Below are positions 10,263 through 22,081 of a stretch of 64,000 bases of DNA, in pieces. Each line of letters begins with the position of its first letter. The first letter of the stretch is position 1. A program made the translations under genes and the position numbers. The notes below the pieces were generated by a model. The model was not told where the DNA came from. It saw only the letters and a list, made by a program, of their open reading frames with translations, and did not search any database. The DNA is from Plotosus lineatus (lineage: Eukaryota > Chordata > Actinopteri > Siluriformes > Plotosidae), in contig CM045751.1 in NCBI GenBank assembly GCA_024760905.1, forward strand, positions 13,200,001 through 13,264,000, in the 5' to 3' direction.

Positions 10263-11765
10263 ACGGGAGAATTTGTTTTTTTAAACCACGTGGACAGTGT
10301 TAGCTTGTCAGTGAAAGCTCTTTTTGATTTGTACACCAGTGTGTAATCTCGATCTCAGATCTGCACATCAGGTCATTATAATTCACGAACATCAACCTTC
10401 CTTAGATGTCTTTTGTGTACTTTATTTTATAATTACTGTTTGTTAAACAAAGAGCTGCGAATCGAATTTTCATTGTTCATGCAACAGTTGACAAAAAAGA
10501 TGCCTTATTTTATGACACAATGTCTCGTTTGATGACGTCATCTTACATCACAGAAAAGCTTTAAAAAAACGAATCTACAGTATTTCACGTTTTTATTAAT
10601 GCAATCGGCATGATGTTTTCTCAATATCATTTGTATTTATAGTTGGTCCTGTTTCTGGAAGGTGAAAAATTTACCAGGATTTTTTCAGCAGGGTTTTGTG
10701 GGCGTGACTGAGTTGACGCATGCGCATTGTACTCATCGCGGCTGAGGTGTTTACAACTTCACCCTGCTAGCTCGCATTCAGGCTAACAGTCTGTGCGTGA
10801 CTGGTGAGATACAGAGCTACATTATATCAGCATCAGTTGTGGTGCATATTCAACATTTCAAAAATAAACTAAATGTGAATCTGGATTTGACTGAGTATGA
10901 CATTTTTACTTGCTTGTCGCTTTATGAGGGCTCTGCTAGCTAAACGCGCTAAGAACTAGTCGCGGGGGGAGGGGCGCGGTTTGTTTCTTCACAATGCACT
11001 GCAACTAAGAATCAAACAATATGATAGCTAACGATATTATAAATATTATAAAGTTTTTATATTTCCAGGTTTAGCGTTAAACTGATAAATATATTATTAT
11101 TATTATTACTATTATTCTGAAGACGCGTGTTCCTTGTACTGTATATATTGTGAAGGTTCTGTATTAGTTTGAGCGAGTTAGGGTAATTTTTATAGTACTA
11201 CAGAAAGAAGCTGATGTAAGTAAAGTGATTACTGTAGTCATTTTTAAACAACATGTCCTTGTAACATTATAATTGTGATATTCACATTACGTCATGCAAC
11301 TCATCAAATCCGATCTGTTATACCATTCTGTATACGGATTGCGATATTAATACATATGCGCGCCGAATATTAAGGTAAACAAAACCAAAATGTATTTAAG
11401 TTAACTTTTTATGCCTCATAGATGTTACTGTGTTTTGTTTTGTACAGTACTGCTCTCAACCGCTTAAACTACTGGCCATAATCTTGAGCACGCTCTGCTC
11501 CCAGGTGCTTTCGGCCCATTACTTCCGTCGCTTTGGATTTTACGTCATCACACGAAGCGGATGACACAAAACCACACGCTGAAATCCTACTTGAGTGATT
11601 CGACCATTATTTTTTTGTATGACCTTTTTTGACATAACTGCTGAGCTATGGTTGTGTGCTATGTGCTGAAATAAATAAATTAAAAATCTGTGCCTGGACT
11701 GTTCAGTGTGAGACACATCTGTATAAATCTGACTGGAATGAACCTCTATGTAACTTGACTAACAC
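10263..11765. other. unassigned sequence with a CpG-rich core
   Basis: AT-rich flanks surround a GC/CpG patch at 10690-10980, described separately. No coding exon is recognised. Confidence 0.5.
10690..10980. promoter_or_regulatory. candidate CpG/NRF1 promoter, gene unknown
   Basis: It contains an NRF1-type site GACGCATGCGCATTG at about 10716-10730. A possible short 5' UTR exon ending GTGACTG|GTGAGA lies near 10801 on the plus strand, and a GC box region GGGGGGAGGGGCGCGG sits at 10964-10980. CpG is much denser than in the surrounding sequence. It could drive a plus-strand transcript, a minus-strand transcript that includes the candidate exon at 9209-9274, or both. No coding sequence supports either choice. 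Confidence 0.35.
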
Positions 11766-12215
11766 ACTCAGTCACTCACTTATTTCCTGAACCGCCTAAT
11801 CCTATGGGTTGTGGGGAGGCTGTAGCCCATCTCGGTTGACATGGGATTAGAGCAGAGTACACCCTGAACAACACTATCGTAGGAGTACTGTATAACATAC
11901 ACACAACCATTCACACTCACACCTAGTGGCAATGTGGAACAGCCAGTCAGCCTAATGACACTGACTTTGGTCTGTGGGAGGAAATCAGAGTACCCAGAGG
12001 AAACCCACATAAGCATGGGGGAGAACGTGCAAGCTCCACACAGAAATACATACTTACAGATATTTATATAGTGCTAATTTTGGCACATGCCACTCAAAAG
12101 CGCTGGGAGTGAGTCTGAGAACTTGACCTCGCTGAGCCCGGGACTCAAACCTAGGACCTTCTTCCTGTGAGCCAGATATGCTATCCACTACAGCACAATG
12201 CCGACCTGGCTCGAA
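11766..12215 (-). mobile_element. SINE family C, diverged
   Basis: Tail complement TTTCCTGAACCGCCTAATCC at the left, then GAGCAGAGTACACCCTGAAC, the CTGTGGGAGGAAATCAGAG block and GAACGTGCAAGCTCCACAC. About 60 bp of unrelated sequence (12050-12110) precedes the head remnant GGACTCAAACCTAGGACC. Confidence 0.75.
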
Positions 12216-12351
12216 ACAAATTTGAAAAAAATGTATTTTTATTGTTTTTCAACATTAAGACTGTCAAAAATAAAATCAATCTGTATGTAATCCGGCACCG
12301 GGTAGAAAATTGAGACGTTTATTTAACTATAAATGTCCATAATACGGGCAG

Positions 12352-12687
12352 TGGCGGTCTAGTGGTATAAGGTGCCGGATCGCTGATCCAAAGGTTGGGG
12401 GTTTGAGTCCTACTCTCCACAAGGTTGTCACTGTTCTCCCAGTGCAGCTAACTGGGTTATCAAAGGCCGGCCATGTTTCTCACTGTCTATGGTGTGAGGC
12501 ATGTAAAAGAACCATTGCTGACTTTCGACAAGAGTAGGCTGCAAAGCCGTCGGCGTGTTTCCGCCCTGCGATGGCCTGGCGAGCTGTCCAGGGTGTACTC
12601 TGCCCTCGCCCTGAGTTGGCTGGGATGGGCACCAGCCTCCCCGCGACCCTAATTAGGATGAATCGGTTACAGAAAATGAACTGATGA
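12352..12687 (+). mobile_element. SINE family A with L2-type tail (chimeric), near full length
   Basis: Head GCAGTGGCGGTCTAGTGG with B-box-like GGTTTGAGTCC, then the family A body (TAACTGGGTTATCAAAGG, AAGAACCATTGCTGACTTTC). From CCCTGCGATGGCCTGG onward it is the family C end (GAGCTGTCCAGGGTGTACTC, CGACCCTAATTAGGATGAAT) with a GAAAATGAACTGATGATG tail. A short ATGTCCA flanks both ends. Confidence 0.85.
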
Positions 12688-12689
12688 TG

Positions 12690-13800
12690 TCCAAACTTGG
12701 ATTTTTTTTTATTTCTGTAACCAAATTATGAATATCCACAACTGTAGTTTGAGATGTTTATAATTTATGTACGTATGACTATTTATAAATTCAGTTCAAG
12801 ATATCTTCAACTCTCTGCAATTAAAAATATTCCTGTTGTCCTTTCTAGACATCTTCAATTGTGTTTTGATGAGTCAACACAACTTTATAGATATCCTGAA
12901 CTGGAACTATGGCGAGTCATGATGGAGTTGGAGATACTGATGTCTTCAGACTTTCTTTGATTAGAGATATCTCAAAGTTGAGACATTTTAAACTTTTGTT
13001 CTGTCTAATCATTATATAATTCTAGACATTTTAAAACAGTTTTGACGAGAGAAATTGATTTGCAGATACTGTATCTAAGCATGTCAGATATTAAGGCATG
13101 TCGGAGAGTTAGTAGTAGGTTCTTGCTGTAGATGGCTGAGAAAAGCTGTGCTATTGTTTCAAGCGATCAAAGCTCTTTCCCGCAACAAATTCCCTGATTG
13201 GGAGTTTCTAATAATTTGATCGACAAAACTGATCACCATTCCATCAACAGTATCCAGTTTAAAGCCTTGCATAACAAGTCTGACGAGTCAAAATGATGAC
13301 GTTTTTACCCCCGGGGTCTGAGATAAAACTGATTTACAGATACCTGCACTTGTCATTTAGAATGCATCTTCTTCTTTTCCTTTCGGCTGTTCCCTTTCAG
13401 GGATCGCCACAGTGAATCATCTGCCTCCATCTTAATGGAAGTCATATTAATGATTCGCATATTTGATTTGGCGTAGGTTTTTACCTTAGCAAGGGGCAGA
13501 AACACGCTGACGGCTATGTAGCTACTCTTTACGAAAGTCAGCAATGGTTCTTTTACATGAACCTCTCTCACCATAGACAGTGAGAGACATGGCCGGCCTT
13601 TGATAGCCCAGTTTGCTGCACTGGGGGGACAGTGACAACCCTGTGGAGAGTAGGGCTCAAAGCCCCAACCCTAGGATCAGCGATCCAGCACCTTTACCAC
13701 CAGGCCACTAGGATGTATAGAGTCGAAAATTTCTTTTTTCACTAACATTATTGCAAATATCTGTAATCGTTAAAAATGCATTTAGAGACATCTCTGACTT
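12690..13800. repeat. degenerate array of AGATATCT / GACGAGT motifs
   Basis: Recurring, irregularly spaced motifs: AAGATATCTTC, AGACATCTTC, AGATATCC, AGAGATATCTC, AGATACTG and GACATCTCT. These alternate with GATGAGTCAAC, GACGAGAG and GACGAGTCAAAATG. The pattern continues either side of the SINE at 13370-13712. It looks like an old, diverged tandem or internally repetitive element; class not assigned. Confidence 0.5.
13370..13712 (-). mobile_element. SINE family A with extended RTE tail
   Basis: The left end is CTTTTCCTTTCGGCTGTTCC, then TCGCCACAGTGAATCATCTG and CCTCCATCTT. The last part corresponds to the RTE LINE codons for RWRQMI, so this copy keeps more LINE-derived tail than the others. 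Body and degenerate head follow to CCAGGCCACTAGG. Confidence 0.8.
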
Positions 13801-13807
13801 ATAATGG

Positions 13808-14120
13808 GGACGGTGGTGTAGTGGTGATGGTGCTGGGCTCATTATTGGGAGGTTGTGTGTTCAAATCCTAGTTGGACCCCCATTGTGCTAAGACCCCTGG
13901 GCAAGGTCTCAACCACAAGTGTGCCTCTGTTCACCCAGCAGTATAAATGGGTACCAGTAAAATATACTGGGAAGGTAACCTGCGATGGACTAGCGTCCCA
14001 TCCAGTAGGAGTTGAACTCCTAGTCGCTTTACGCTACGGAAACCAGGGATGAGCACCGGCCTGATGAGCCACTATGGCTCGGGTGTAAAAAGCCCAGCAG
14101 ACTTTACCTTTACCTGACTA
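13808..14120 (+). mobile_element. SINE family B (TTACC tail)
   Basis: Head GGTGGTGTAGTGGTGATGG and B-box-like GTGTTCAAATCC, body with CACCCAGCAGTATAAATGGG, and CTTTACCTTTACC tail. A near-duplicated CTGACT(T)ATAA flanks the copy. Confidence 0.85.
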
Positions 14121-14869
14121 TAAATGTAATTTTGTTAATATTAATTATCTTCTTTTAAAGCAATGTTTTTTTCTACGAAAGTACCAAAATGCAACTATCA
14201 TTAGTCAACATTATGTTGCTGATGTTTACGTTAATTTCAGATCGTGAGATTTTGTTCTATAATATTATTAATCAAATATTTTTTCATTTAATACTATCCA
14301 CATAAAATTATTTAAAAATTAGAAGAGCCTGATGTCACGTCAAGTTATTAAAGTGTTAAGTATTCCTGCATTCCATATTATAAAAACCCTTTTACATTTA
14401 TCAATACAGTTTAATGTGAAAGTTGCCGTTCACTAGTGAATAGTGTACATGTTTATTCCTCGGTCATCATTTCATTTTGTTATGGATAAGTTTCCCAGAA
14501 AAATCACCCCAGCTCACACACATTTATCACAAATTCACCTGTTTTACATCTTGTTTTGGTTCTGCGTCTGTTGACAGTAATAACAACACAAAACAATCTT
14601 TCACATGCACGATAATTTGACTGCAATAGTGACTTGAAGGGAGTGGAAAAGTCTGAGATCAAGTGTTAAGAAAGAAGCCACAAGAGAAATAAAAATGGCA
14701 ATATTTACTAATATCTTCATGACCATTGCAGGAGTCACTGATACTCGCGTACGGACATTGTCGCTGAGATCCATTTTATTTTAAAGATAACACTGCATTT
14801 CAGGATTTATGGTATATTATGCCTGATAAGTGAACCACACCCTTTAACTAAATATTTAAAAGCTACATC
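14121..14869. other. unassigned AT-rich intergenic sequence
   Basis: No open frame of note, no repeat family recognised and no RNA gene seen. Confidence 0.5.
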
Positions 14870-15100
14870 TGCCTGGGTGAAGGTGGTACACGCTGAACAG
14901 TTTCTCAGTCCATTGCAAGACAAAATGCATAGAGCCACTGACGGTCACACTCACACCTACAGGCAACTTGAAACGGGCAGTTAGATTAATCTGCATGTCT
15001 TTGGACTGTGGGAGGAAACATGAAGACCTGGCAGAAACCTACAGAAGCATGGAGAGAACACGCAGACCTCGCCATACCTGGGACTCAAACCCGGGGTTTT
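14870..15100 (-). mobile_element. SINE family C, partial and diverged
   Basis: Contains GGTACACGCTGAACAGTTTC, CACACTCACACCTACAGGCA, TTTGGACTGTGGGAGGAAAC and GGACTCAAACCCGGG on the minus-strand orientation of the family. The tail is missing. Confidence 0.7.
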
Positions 15101-15190
15101 TTGTCGATTGCATAAAATATTGATGGCCGAAATCCAGAGACCTGTTTATTGAGAAACTTGGCAATTTGATAAAAATGGAACTATAACTGT

Positions 15191-15565
15191 CCGTCTGTCT
15201 TCCTTTCGGCTTTTTCCCTTTTACTCAGGAGTCGCCACAACGAATCATCTGATTCGCACGTTTGATTTGGCAGAGGTTTTTATGTCGGATGCCCTTCCTG
15301 TCACAACCCTTTTTAGCAAGGGACAGAAACACGCTGACGACTTTGCAGCTACTCTTTACGAAAGTCAGCAATGGTTCTTTTACATACCTCACACCATAGA
15401 CAGTGAGAGACATGATTACTTTGATAACCCAGTTAGCTGCCTGCACTGGGGGGGGGGGGGGGGGGGAGGCAGTGACAACCTTGTGGAGAGTGGGACTCGA
15501 ACCCCCACCCCAACCTTTGGATCAGCGATCCAGTGCCTTATACCACTAGACCACCACTGCCCCTT
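15191..15565 (-). mobile_element. SINE family A with RTE-type tail, full length
   Basis: Full tail-body-head order with a G16 run in the body. It is flanked by 20-bp target duplications of the form AAAAATGTAACTATAACTGT (15171-15190 and 15566-15585, one mismatch). The long direct repeat indicates LINE-machinery insertion. Confidence 0.9.
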
Positions 15566-15792
15566 AAAAATGTAACTATAACTGTGTAACTGAAAAACCT
15601 ATGTGAACAATAATTCTTGAGATGTTTGTTGTTGGCACTTTAATAATTATTATTTCCTTAAGTGTGTTATTTTTCTTGGTTGTTGTAGCTTTTATTATGT
15701 TTAATTTATGTTTCCAATAAAAAATACATATAGAGGAACATCACACACTATAGTCTCTTCTGTTTCATCTGTCATTCCTCAATTCCTTCAGT

Positions 15793-16107
<315 letters not shown>

Positions 16108-16704
16108 ATATATGTATGTACTGTATATGTACATACAATATACATAGATATACTCACACACACACATATAATAGACACACACACTATACATTGATGACGT
16201 CACGCGTCAGTGAGTATCCGACTTTTCTGATAAAAGAAAATAGGGGAGCAATTAAAAACAAGAAAAATAAAAACAAAAACAACCAGGCAACCATTAAAAA
16301 CATCACTCGCACTGCAGCCTGTGGTATTAATCTAGAAACTTTATCAAAAAACAATTAAATTATTTAATTTTTTATGTTTATTAGAATGGTAACCGGTGCT
16401 TTATATCCAGCTGCAAATATGATGTTCCCGAAATGCACCAGCAAAATAATCTTTATAAACAAACTGCTTACCTCTCTCTCTCTCTCTCTCTCCCCTCCCT
16501 TCATCAGGATCCCAAGAGCTGGAAAGGAGAAGTAGCAGCGTCTTAATCGGGAGAAAAAAATCCAAACAGGTGATTGGCTCACGCAGAAACGACTCACCGA
16601 TCAGAATTACGTCACAACACGGCTGAATAAATTGAGTCCGTTGGTCGCCATATTGGTACTCCCTACTCCCAGGTAGGTGAAGCATGGCGGGTTTACTGGA
16701 AATA
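16108..16704. other. unassigned sequence
   Basis: Includes a (TC)n tract at 16471-16492. No gene or repeat family is recognised. Confidence 0.45.
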
Positions 16705-17005
16705 TGGCGTAGTGGTTCGGGTGCTGCGCTCATGATCGGGAGGTTGTGAGTTCGAATCCCACCGAGACCCTCACTGTGCTAAGACCCCTGGGCAAGGTCT
16801 CAACCACAAAGTGTGCCTCTGTTCACCCAGTATAAATGGGTACCAGTACTGGAAGGTAACCTGTGATGGACTAGCGTCCCATTCTGGAGGAGTTGAACTC
16901 CTGGTTGCTTCATGCTACAGAAACCGGGGATAAGCACCAGCCTAATGAGCCACTAGGCTCGGGTGTAAAAACCCAACAGACTTTACCTTACTTACCTTAC
17001 CTTGC
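16705..17005 (+). mobile_element. SINE family B (TTACC tail)
   Basis: Head ATGGCGTAGTGGTTCGG, B-box GAGTTCGAATCCC, shared body, and tail CTTTACCTTACTTACCTTAC. Of the family B copies its B-box is the closest to consensus. Confidence 0.85.
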
Positions 17006-18429
17006 TCCACACTCCTGAAAACAGATTTTGAATCATTGTGAAGTGTGACTGGATTGATATATGAATGAGATTGTGCACACGTAGCTTTGGGATTGTTATA
17101 TACTGGCAAAATACGTTCTTGTCTACAAATTGACTGATATATTGCACGATGTATAAATATTATTTGCAAAGTCGAAATCAAATAAAATCAATCAATCAAA
17201 CAGCCCGTTTTAATAATTGATTTTCACCCATAATTTTGTTCATTGATCATAGTGAAGCTCCAATAGGGAAAAAGCATCATGGGCCTCGGTGGTAGTCCTC
17301 TGACTGTGTGTCAGTTCGGATCAATACTCTCATAGTAACGTGATACGAATTGATGCCAGAAGTGAAAATATGGAGTTTTGTCAAAATGTTCCCCTTCCAT
17401 GGTTAGTGCAAAATAAATAAATAAATAAATAAAACCATCCGAAAACTAAAATTCGCTCATGTTCGGCTATGATTTGTGCTTGGACGTGTGAATTAGGCTT
17501 AAGTTCGTCTAAATGACTTAAGAACTTAGCTGATTGCACACATTTATTAATTTTCTAAACCACTTATTCCGCCGAAGTGGAGTCGCAGCAGGCAAGCGTC
17601 GAACTCATAAAATATCGTTCAAAACTTGAATAAACGATCATTGAAGGCTGAAAATAATTATTTGGGCCTTGATGAGCTATGAATGTGTACCGTAATCGAT
17701 ATGAACGGTAAAATGTCGAGTCGCATCTAGTGGTGAGGTTCCAGATTGCATCAAAGTGAAATTTGATTCTTGACTCTCTCTCTCTATCGCTCTCTCTCTC
17801 TCTCTGTCTGTCTGTCTGTCTGTCTGTTTGTCCCCCCACCCCTCTCTCCCAGAAGATCATGCAATGTAGTGTAGTGTAGATGGTGCAAGATGAAGGTGTC
17901 CATGAGAGGGCCCGCTTATCCTGAGGCGCCAAAAACATAAACTTCTTTCTATTATAGATTAATTAAAGTTATTTTATTGATTTGGTTCATTTCTAGTAAT
18001 AGATCCTCCAAAATGTTACACACCATTCCTTTAATCGTAATAGCAACAATAACATGTTATTTATTGCAACCAATTTGAGGGCTTTGCTGTTTTATAAGCA
18101 GCAGGACTTATATTCGTATCAGATACTGTTTACCCCACTCATAGCTTTTAATAGCATTGAACCATTGAATTGTTTTGTTTCATGGAAAAGATGCTTTGCT
18201 GATTTTTTTTTTTTTTTTTTCACTGTTTTGGATTTTTTTACCAATCACGAAAACAGTTCAATTATATGTCCGTGTTCAGTGTTTATGAGCAAGATGGACT
18301 GAATTAGTGCAAACAATGTTTTGGAGTTATCGCAACGACTCAAGAAATAGCACATTTATCTTTATTGTGTGGATTTGTTTGATTTTTTTTAATTTATTTT
18401 TTATTTATTTATTAAATTTTTTTTTTTTT
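17006..18429. other. unassigned sequence
   Basis: Contains an (AAAT)n tract near 17411-17433, a TC/TCTG tract at 17776-17827 and an L2-tail-like scrap at 17540-17600. No exon recognised. Confidence 0.45.
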
Positions 18430-18768
18430 TTTGAAAGCTTTGCCTTGCAGATCAGCTCCTTCTTCATCACACAACAGACCAATACCAGCTGTGCTTTACG
18501 AAAGAGGCTGCAGCGATCCGCCTGTCGATCTCCCACTCCATCCTTCCTTTCCTCACTTGTGACTAAGACCCCTCGGAACTTTAACTCCTCCACTTGGGAC
18601 AGAACCTTATTCCAGATCCGGAGGTGGTATTCCACTCTTTTCCGACTGAGAACCGTATCATTGGATTTGGATGTGCTGATTCTCATTCTAGCCGCTTTGC
18701 ACTCGACTGCAAATCACTGCAGTGAGAGCTGGAGGTCCCGGATTGATGAAGCCAAAAGGACAACATCT
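18430..18768 (-). pseudogene. non-LTR retrotransposon (LINE) RT C-terminal fragment
   Basis: The minus-strand reading gives MRISTSKSNDTVLSRKRVEY, then a block like QVEELKFRGVLVTSEERKDG and a CKAKLS motif. These are blocks of a non-LTR reverse transcriptase C-terminal region, of the same family as 45515-46070. It stops at a T-rich stretch at 18418-18432. It is a 5'- and 3'-truncated dead copy. The clade is not assigned, but it differs clearly from the RTE fragments. Confidence 0.7.
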
Positions 18769-18880
18769 TTGCAACTACTCTTATCGAAAGTCAGCGATGG
18801 TTCTTTTACACACCTCACACCATAGACAGTGAGAGACATGGCCGGCCTTTGATAACCCAGTTAGCTGCACTGGGGGTCCG
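18769..18880 (-). mobile_element. SINE family A body fragment
   Basis: Only the middle of the element is present (AAAGTCAGCGATGGTTCTTT to CCAGTTAGCTGCACTGGG), abutting the LINE fragment at 18768. Head and tail are missing. Confidence 0.7.
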
Positions 18881-19399
18881 CTGCAGTCACAGTATTACAT
18901 TTTAAAAAATAAACTACTTTCCTTCAAAAAATCTCTGACATCAAATCAGTCCAACAGTCTCTTTTTCATGGAGACACAACTCACAGTCTTGTGATGTTTT
19001 CAATAGGTGGCGCTTTAGTATTACATATTGGAAAGTCTGTCCTCTTTCTTGCTGAGGACTGATCCATATTAAAGCTGTAGAATCAGAACTTGAGAGTGTG
19101 ATCATTAGCCCCGAACTAACCCTGGAGAAATCATGACCTTTGCAAAGATCATCAGTGACCACATGGTGACAGTCACACAGGAAGTTCAGCAGCCTTTCTC
19201 TGAACATCCTTCCACATATATCTACATATTCTTAAACTGGGAAACACTCATTCGCATAACACAGTCCAAAAATGTGACAAAGTCATTTATCTAGCAGTTG
19301 GTGGGCAGAGTGAAGCCAGATCTCGCCATGTATTAGTCGTTTTTGATTGGAGGTGGGCATTTAATTTAGAACTTGGCTGTGGGTGAAGAAACCTACTTC

Positions 19400-19435
<36 letters not shown>
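18881..19435. other. unassigned sequence, (ATT)n at its right end
   Basis: No gene recognised. It ends with an ATT trinucleotide tract (19402-19435) directly next to a family C SINE tail. Confidence 0.45.
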
Positions 19436-19774
19436 TTCTGAACCGCCTAATCCTCATTAGGGTTGCAGAGAGGCTGGCACCCAGCTCAGCCGACTTGGGC
19501 CAAGAGTGGGGAACACCCTGGACAGCTCACCAGGCTATCCCAGTGCCAACACTCACACAACCATTCATACTCATACTCACACCTATTTGGAACAGCCAGT
19601 TAACCTACTGTGCATGTTTTTGGACTGTAGGAGGAAACCAGAGTACCCGGAGGAAACCCACACAAACACGGGGAGAACGTGTAAACTCCACACAGAAACG
19701 CCAGAGTTGGGAATTGAACCCAGGACCTTCTTGCTGTGAAGCGGACATGCCAACCATTACTCCTCCGTGCTGCC

Positions 19775-19775
<1 letters not shown>
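19436..19775 (-). mobile_element. SINE family C, near full length
   Basis: From the tail CTGAACCGCCTAATCCTCAT through GGAACACCCTGGACAGCTC, GACTGTAGGAGGAAACCAG, ACACAAACACGGGGAGAACG and the tRNA-like B-box complement GGGAATTGAACCCAGGACC. It is bracketed on both sides by (ATT)n tracts. Confidence 0.85.

Positions 19776-19821
<46 letters not shown>
19775..19821. repeat. (ATT)n microsatellite
   Basis: About 15 trinucleotide units. Confidence 0.95.
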
Positions 19822-19822
<1 letters not shown>

Positions 19823-20939
19823 CAGGCATGACTTTTTTAATGGCCACCACACAATTCCTTGTGTGCCGCAATATATTAACCACAAAATTAAAATCCATAT
19901 AGTCAGATTTATGAATATGTTTCGCAATTATTCCTCATTTTATCCAGAATGTAAAAGTTAAAGCATGTGACATTTGGTGTGATTATGAAAGCTGTGTAAA
20001 GCCCCCTGGATAGGACACTCATGATTGTGATATTACATCACAACATAAAGGGACGAAGATCACAGAAATAACAGTGAATGGAAAAAAAATCAACCTTGGG
20101 TAACAAAAAATGTTAAAATTTGATCTTATGTGTCAATCTACAACTTTAGTTGAATTATTACTTTTTTAGAATTGAGATTTATTTTGGCTAAGAGCCATAG
20201 TGTTCAACAAGGGGTCTGGGAACCCCCAGGGTCCATGATATCCAGCAATGGAGATCATCAATTGCATTCAAGGTAGTGATAGTTATTATCACAATTTAAA
20301 GCCTAAAACAAATAAGAAATAATAATAATATGAAGTGCAAAAAAAAAAAAAGAAAAAAATATTTCAAGTCTACCTGATTTCGTGAATAAAAATCTCCAAG
20401 GACTCAAACACATCAATTGGATACAGAGTACTACAACTTATGTATCCATAGATTATGGATACTATAGAATATGTTTTATTTCAACTATAGTTCTTAAACC
20501 TATATCTATTCTGTGAAAGTTTAGGGTGTTTTTTACTTTGTTTTGAGACCCAGTGCCCTAAAATATACAATCAATTTGAGCATGAGTGAAAAAACAAGTG
20601 GTTCTTAAATGCAATCCAAACGACTTCAGTATTGGGTTCATTAATTATATGTTTATAATAATATTTTGTCATTGTATGGCAGAGGTTTACTTTCAGAAAA
20701 TTCCACAGAAAAGAAGATATCAGGACCAAGTTGACATTATTTACATGTGACTTTTTGGTGCATTCGTACAGTTTGAATTAAACACATTAAATTCAAGTGT
20801 GGAGGCAGAGAGGATAATAATGATCAAAGATGAAATGATAAATAGGTCACCAATGATAGGCTCTACCAATACAATAAAAAATAATCCAAATTATGCTTCG
20901 TTCGCGTACTCTGAATGCAAAGTCAGTATATAAACAAAC
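19822..20939. other. unassigned AT-rich intergenic sequence
   Basis: No gene, RNA or repeat family recognised. Confidence 0.5.
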
Positions 20940-21208
20940 GGGCAGAGTACACCCTGGACAGCTCGCCAGGCCATCGCAGGGCAGAAACAGGCTGAAGGCT
21001 TTGCAGCTACCCTTGTCGAAAGTCAGCGATGGTTCTTTTACGTGAACCTCTCACCATAGACAGTGAGAGACATGGCCGGCCTTTGATAACCCAGTTAGCT
21101 GCACTGGGGGGGGGGGGGGGGGTGTGATAACCTTGTGGAGAATGGGACTCAAACCCGCCAACCTTAGGATCAGTGATCCAGCACCCTATACCACGAGGCC
21201 ACCACTGC
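20940..21208 (-). mobile_element. SINE family A with L2-type junction, tail missing
   Basis: Begins GGGCAGAGTACACCCTGGAC (the L2-type end) and passes through the family A body to the head complement ATACCACGAGGCCACCACTG. A G18 run lies in the body. Confidence 0.75.
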
Positions 21209-21214
21209 ATTGCT

Positions 21215-21233
21215 TCTAGGTGTGAATGTGAAT

Positions 21234-21268
<35 letters not shown>

Positions 21269-21275
21269 TGAGTGA

Positions 21276-21306
<31 letters not shown>

Positions 21307-21420
21307 GCCCTTCCATGGCCTTGCAAGGTGTTTATCCAGAGTGAGCTGAGCTCAGCTCCAGCCTGCCTGCAACCCGAATTAATAAATACTGGATAAAGCT
21401 ATTTGGGAAATGAAATACAC
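21215..21420 (+). mobile_element. SINE family C 3' fragment with expanded GT/GA tract
   Basis: Contains TAGGTGTGAATGTGAATG, then (TG)n and (AG)n tracts (21237-21306), then TATCCAGAGTGAGCTGAG and a degenerate L2-like tail. The simple repeat has grown inside the SINE. Confidence 0.55.
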
Positions 21421-21977
21421 AAATAAATGAACAAACAGACAAATAAAAGCATCGCATTGAAGAAAAAGTTTCTCCGAAAAGAACATCGTTACGTCTTCAA
21501 CACAAATTGTCACAATTGCTCTTCTATATTCTTTGTAGGTTTTGCTTCAGGCTCTGTAGAAGTCATCAAATTGTTTAGTTTTTTTTTTTTTTTTTTTTTT
21601 TTAATGGGTTGGGGTAAATTACAACAGCATGACTATGACTGTAAAAGTGCATTACTAAAGTTCCTGCTCATTAAGCCAGGAATGATAATTATGTGTTTAA
21701 GAGGAATGTCCTATGGTGTGCTTGTCTCAGTAGTGCAAAGCCCTTTCCTCTACATCTCCCAGGAATGTGACCCAGAAGGACCCCCCCCCACCCCCCTTCC
21801 CAGAGCAGCATCCTTTTTGGACCTTCTGTCTTCCATCCCACATGGTTTTAGTCCAAACCGACTGGTTTTAAAGAGGAATGAAAGGGTACACCCCAGCCTG
21901 GCCACTAGGGACAGCAGTGAGCTTTTTTTTTTTTCTTTTACTCCTTTTGTCCTTGTATGTCTGGTATCTCTGGTCCT

Positions 21978-21979
<2 letters not shown>

Positions 21980-22011
<32 letters not shown>

Positions 22012-22012
22012 T
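21980..22012. repeat. (GT)n microsatellite
   Basis: Short GT tract about 60 bp beyond the adm polyadenylation signal. Confidence 0.9.
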
Positions 22013-22075
22013 GTTATCTTTGTCATGAAGAGCATAACAGACAAGGTCTTCACAACAACTTTTTCAAATTTATCG

Positions 22076-22081
22076 TTTATT
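22076..22081 (-). terminator. adm: adm polyadenylation signal AATAAA
   Basis: Canonical hexamer in the context CATCCAATAAACGATAAATT on the minus strand. It is about 1 kb after the stop codon, with GU-rich sequence downstream. Confidence 0.7.

Noticed and set aside
18307..18825. 172-codon plus-strand ORF
   Set aside because: It is the antisense of a LINE reverse transcriptase fragment plus a poly-T stretch.
21427..22011. 194-codon plus-strand ORF
   Set aside because: It runs through a T22 tract, a C-run and a (GT)n repeat, has no domain and overlaps the region just past the adm 3' end. It is chance openness.
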